Source of the DNA: Phymatolithon calcareum | Lineage: Eukaryota > Rhodophyta > Florideophyceae > Hapalidiales | Assembly (NCBI GenBank): GCA_977006965.1 | Contig: OZ345353.1 | Location: 434,001-498,000 of the forward strand | Length of the DNA stretch: 64,000 nt | Direction of reading: 5' to 3' | In this document: positions 63,201 through 64,000 of the stretch, piece after piece | How positions within the stretch are numbered: position 1 is the stretch's first letter | How the letters are laid out: each line of letters begins with the position of its first letter | The notes under the pieces: model-generated | Database searches by the model: none | Told to the model about the DNA's origin: nothing | What the model saw: only the letters and a program-made list of their open reading frames with translations | Translations under genes and position numbers: made by a program

Positions 63201-64000
63201 TGGAAACAGTAGTGCAAGACCCTGTCGACGCCGTGAATGAAAAATGTGTGACGTTTACCGTGGAAGAAGCAGATGCTGTTATTCACTTGTCCGGTCTCCA
63301 TGTTGTCGTTTTGCGCTCTTTTTTGGACGAACTCCTCAATGTAATCTCAAGTATAACGGATGTCGTCCAACTGTTTGCACACGAGTTTAAAGGTGTCGTC
63401 AACCATTGCTATTCTCCCATGCTTGAAGCTGAAACTGCAATTGTATCTGATAGCGATTCAAGCGGGCCTCGTGTTATTGAAGAACCAAAGGAGCCGAGCG
63501 GCAGTAAACTTGTCATTGAGGGCAAATTCTTGAAGATCACAGCACCAGTTCACAAGTCATCGTTTGGAGCTCTTCGCATGAGTCTTCCAGAAGTCATGTT
63601 GTCGTTCGTAGGAGGCTCACAGGTTGCGAAATTTCGCAAAGTTACTCTGCTCACCAGACCTGCTCGTGCCAGTCCGCACGTATCAGTTGCAAGCTCTAGT
63701 CAAGGCCCATTTATTCGAGAGTGGAATGTATTAGTGAGAAGCCTGGACTTGGATCTAAGTCACAAGCAACAGAGCTTCTATCAAGAAGCTTTTCAAGGAG
63801 TGGAGCGCCCAAGCAAGTCTCGATCTCAGTGGTCGGTCGATGTTTTAAGCCGGGTTGCCGTTCTTCTTGCTCCTAGTCAAATTTTTCTAATAAGGACCTC
63901 AATTTTCCAGTTGTTCCCTCAATTATCGGAGAACGTCACTGTTTCTGAAAGCAGTCTTGACGGGCAAAGCAAGTGCGGTACTGATATGGACAAGAATTTG
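60272..64000 (+). CDS. VPS13: VPS13-type bridge-like lipid transfer protein, N-terminal part (runs off the right edge)
   Basis: VPS13 proteins are long hydrophobic-groove conduits moving phospholipids between membranes at contact sites. An open frame of 1243 codons begins at the ATG 60272 (aacATGAG) and is still open at the window end. The first ~110 residues are a chorein domain: GEYLPGLDKEQLRVDVLNGR, FPFQLVAGHIGSLELKVPWK and SPVRITAQNVSLRFEE. The rest is a series of beta-rich repeats (for example VEVDFADVSISLTLASGYHV-type strands near 160 and KLVIEGKFLKITAPVHKSSF near 1080). No intron is needed. The VAB/ATG_C/PH regions expected in VPS13 would be beyond 64000, so UHRF1BP1-like or other chorein proteins cannot be excluded. 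Confidence 0.82.
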   Translation, partial: MRLLQQIILDSIGEYLPGLDKEQLRVDVLNGRCSVENVDCTPGPVLAFDDFPFQLVAGHIGSLELKVPWKSLSTSPVRITAQNVSLRFEEVPFPSRVDEVRAAFRTSKRRRKLRNIAGGEKRVSMISRLLQKLLPLFLNHLEVDFADVSISLTLASGYHVSLHFDRIATSDNSESSSDLSKMLQISSVSVDVFEKRSADTEGGKGAVVELDSLPGFWQKHNVFSISKLDLCLRFNGGAVAVIFDIPCAIVLSLHDVLIDLLVSMKTNCLRWKSVQSPSVVHSRPKLRPGQDARAWFQFAAREVTSSKRGGGLKALSEEYKSLHLRRLTASHRLHPEEDDRITELEEQLDIGTILALRNQASNEILVDEAATFATGDLLSRLLFGNQLTGEREIIALEIRQSLESLERFSQDFGTSADNVTASPGTPSVGNAWTKAIVTIRVQRIQVGIVDGSSTLRLTFMGLKGWAEVDSSLSSYAGVLMLDDATLGSGNVTLLQRISSGTIGAGMLAQWQPTSCSAPPLGSDVVCTLQVRKMSLDHNVTVSASVAALRLDFDIPHFAPLVRYVKYAQNEILAIRPSSMSQTVVKETGPFPTTSAMGSSSQRSGDPSLHTGSFIYHFDFAGCTASVMLPRGNGEETLGRTNDLCLEIQQSLVDVEVHKGIRMAKIRTRLGVKGGMRTASNQSVQSSELEGQIVDEVPLNVSYQKRSFDVDIGEVNVHLSNGNAEICANVLAFCVRQFQQSSLLNQDKVLSLDNAEIEEQLPVPNPSCWLPRISLQIGALTVDVDAEHAPRAVSITLKCISGIVESEESVQISARDFILAEKNSRAMVQIFPITADDHGLSFRYSASGHCSSPSGTNSISSSFSGILMTAGNASILGSPNSVSRILDIVALYAKHVVRPLQLSQSDNLGEVTESHPQALKFSIVVKVLSVEIATDDTRAFLRAEACDYDFLSGKHTGTFQTVEVLDLSNKSGNYYRAVETVVQDPVDAVNEKCVTFTVEEADAVIHLSGLHVVVLRSFLDELLNVISSITDVVQLFAHEFKGVVNHCYSPMLEAETAIVSDSDSSGPRVIEEPKEPSGSKLVIEGKFLKITAPVHKSSFGALRMSLPEVMLSFVGGSQVAKFRKVTLLTRPARASPHVSVASSSQGPFIREWNVLVRSLDLDLSHKQQSFYQEAFQGVERPSKSRSQWSVDVLSRVAVLLAPSQIFLIRTSIFQLFPQLSENVTVSESSLDGQSKCGTDMDKNL

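Noticed and set aside
1-64000. tRNA or rRNA genes, CRISPR arrays, bacterial operon signals
   Set aside because: No B-box-type GGTTCGAATCC with cloverleaf context, no rRNA-like conserved stretch and no regularly spaced repeats were seen by eye.

Overview
This window looks like nuclear DNA of a photosynthetic eukaryote, most plausibly a red alga; the lineage is inferred, not proven. The evidence is eukaryote-only genes (UBC9, RPN7, VPS37, BUB2-type TBC protein, WDR75/UTP17, Sec10-like exocyst subunit, KDEL-tailed DnaJ, VPS13-like protein). Introns are few, short (roughly 80-150 nt) and GT-AG, mostly with GTATGT or GTAAGT donors. A carbonic anhydrase carries a twin-arginine bipartite presequence as expected for a thylakoid-lumen protein, and an IGPS-like protein has a plastid-style leader. 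No tRNA, rRNA, operon or CRISPR signal was seen.

Layout. 1-31 kb is the gene-rich part: UBC9 (2.1-2.9, +) and RPN7 (3.3-4.4, -) converge; an IGPS-like gene (5.9-6.9, +); VPS37 (8.8-9.8, +, three exons); an unidentified membrane protein with an in-frame TGA (11.6-12.6, -); a BUB2-type RabGAP (18.8-19.7, +) converging with WDR75/UTP17 (19.8-22.7, -); a Sec10-like gene (24.1-27.1, +); an alpha carbonic anhydrase (27.7-28.9, +); an ER DnaJ (29.0-30.4, -). 31.9-36.7 kb is a Ty1/copia retrotransposon with a 5-bp target duplication and otherwise identical LTRs. 37.4-41.6 kb is a head-to-tail 2.1-kb duplication, each unit carrying a secreted VMO-I-like gene. 41.7-43.3 kb is an older tandem duplication that may contain non-LTR retrotransposon debris. 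44.1-45.4 kb is a sugar-phosphate/nucleotide-sugar transporter, and 46.9-48.3 kb is an orphan protein.

48-59 kb is a transposon-rich block: a pogo/mariner-like element with TA target duplication, a MITE, a MULE with about 80-bp inverted repeats, a Crypton-type tyrosine recombinase, a disrupted histone H3/CENP-A-like gene, and a PIF/Harbinger pair (Myb-like ORF plus DDE transposase). From 60.3 kb to the right edge one open frame encodes the N-terminal part of a VPS13-type lipid-transfer protein. Two hAT-like elements lie in the left half (8.0-8.4 and 17.2-17.9 kb).

Two patterns cut across the window. Several otherwise readable ORFs are broken by exactly one in-frame stop (copia pol, Crypton, Harbinger transposase, H3-like gene, the 12-kb membrane protein). 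Long, almost perfect palindromes are scattered through the intergenic DNA. The strongest biological signal is the VMO-I pair: the two copies are nearly identical in non-coding DNA but differ at about two dozen amino acids in the secreted protein.
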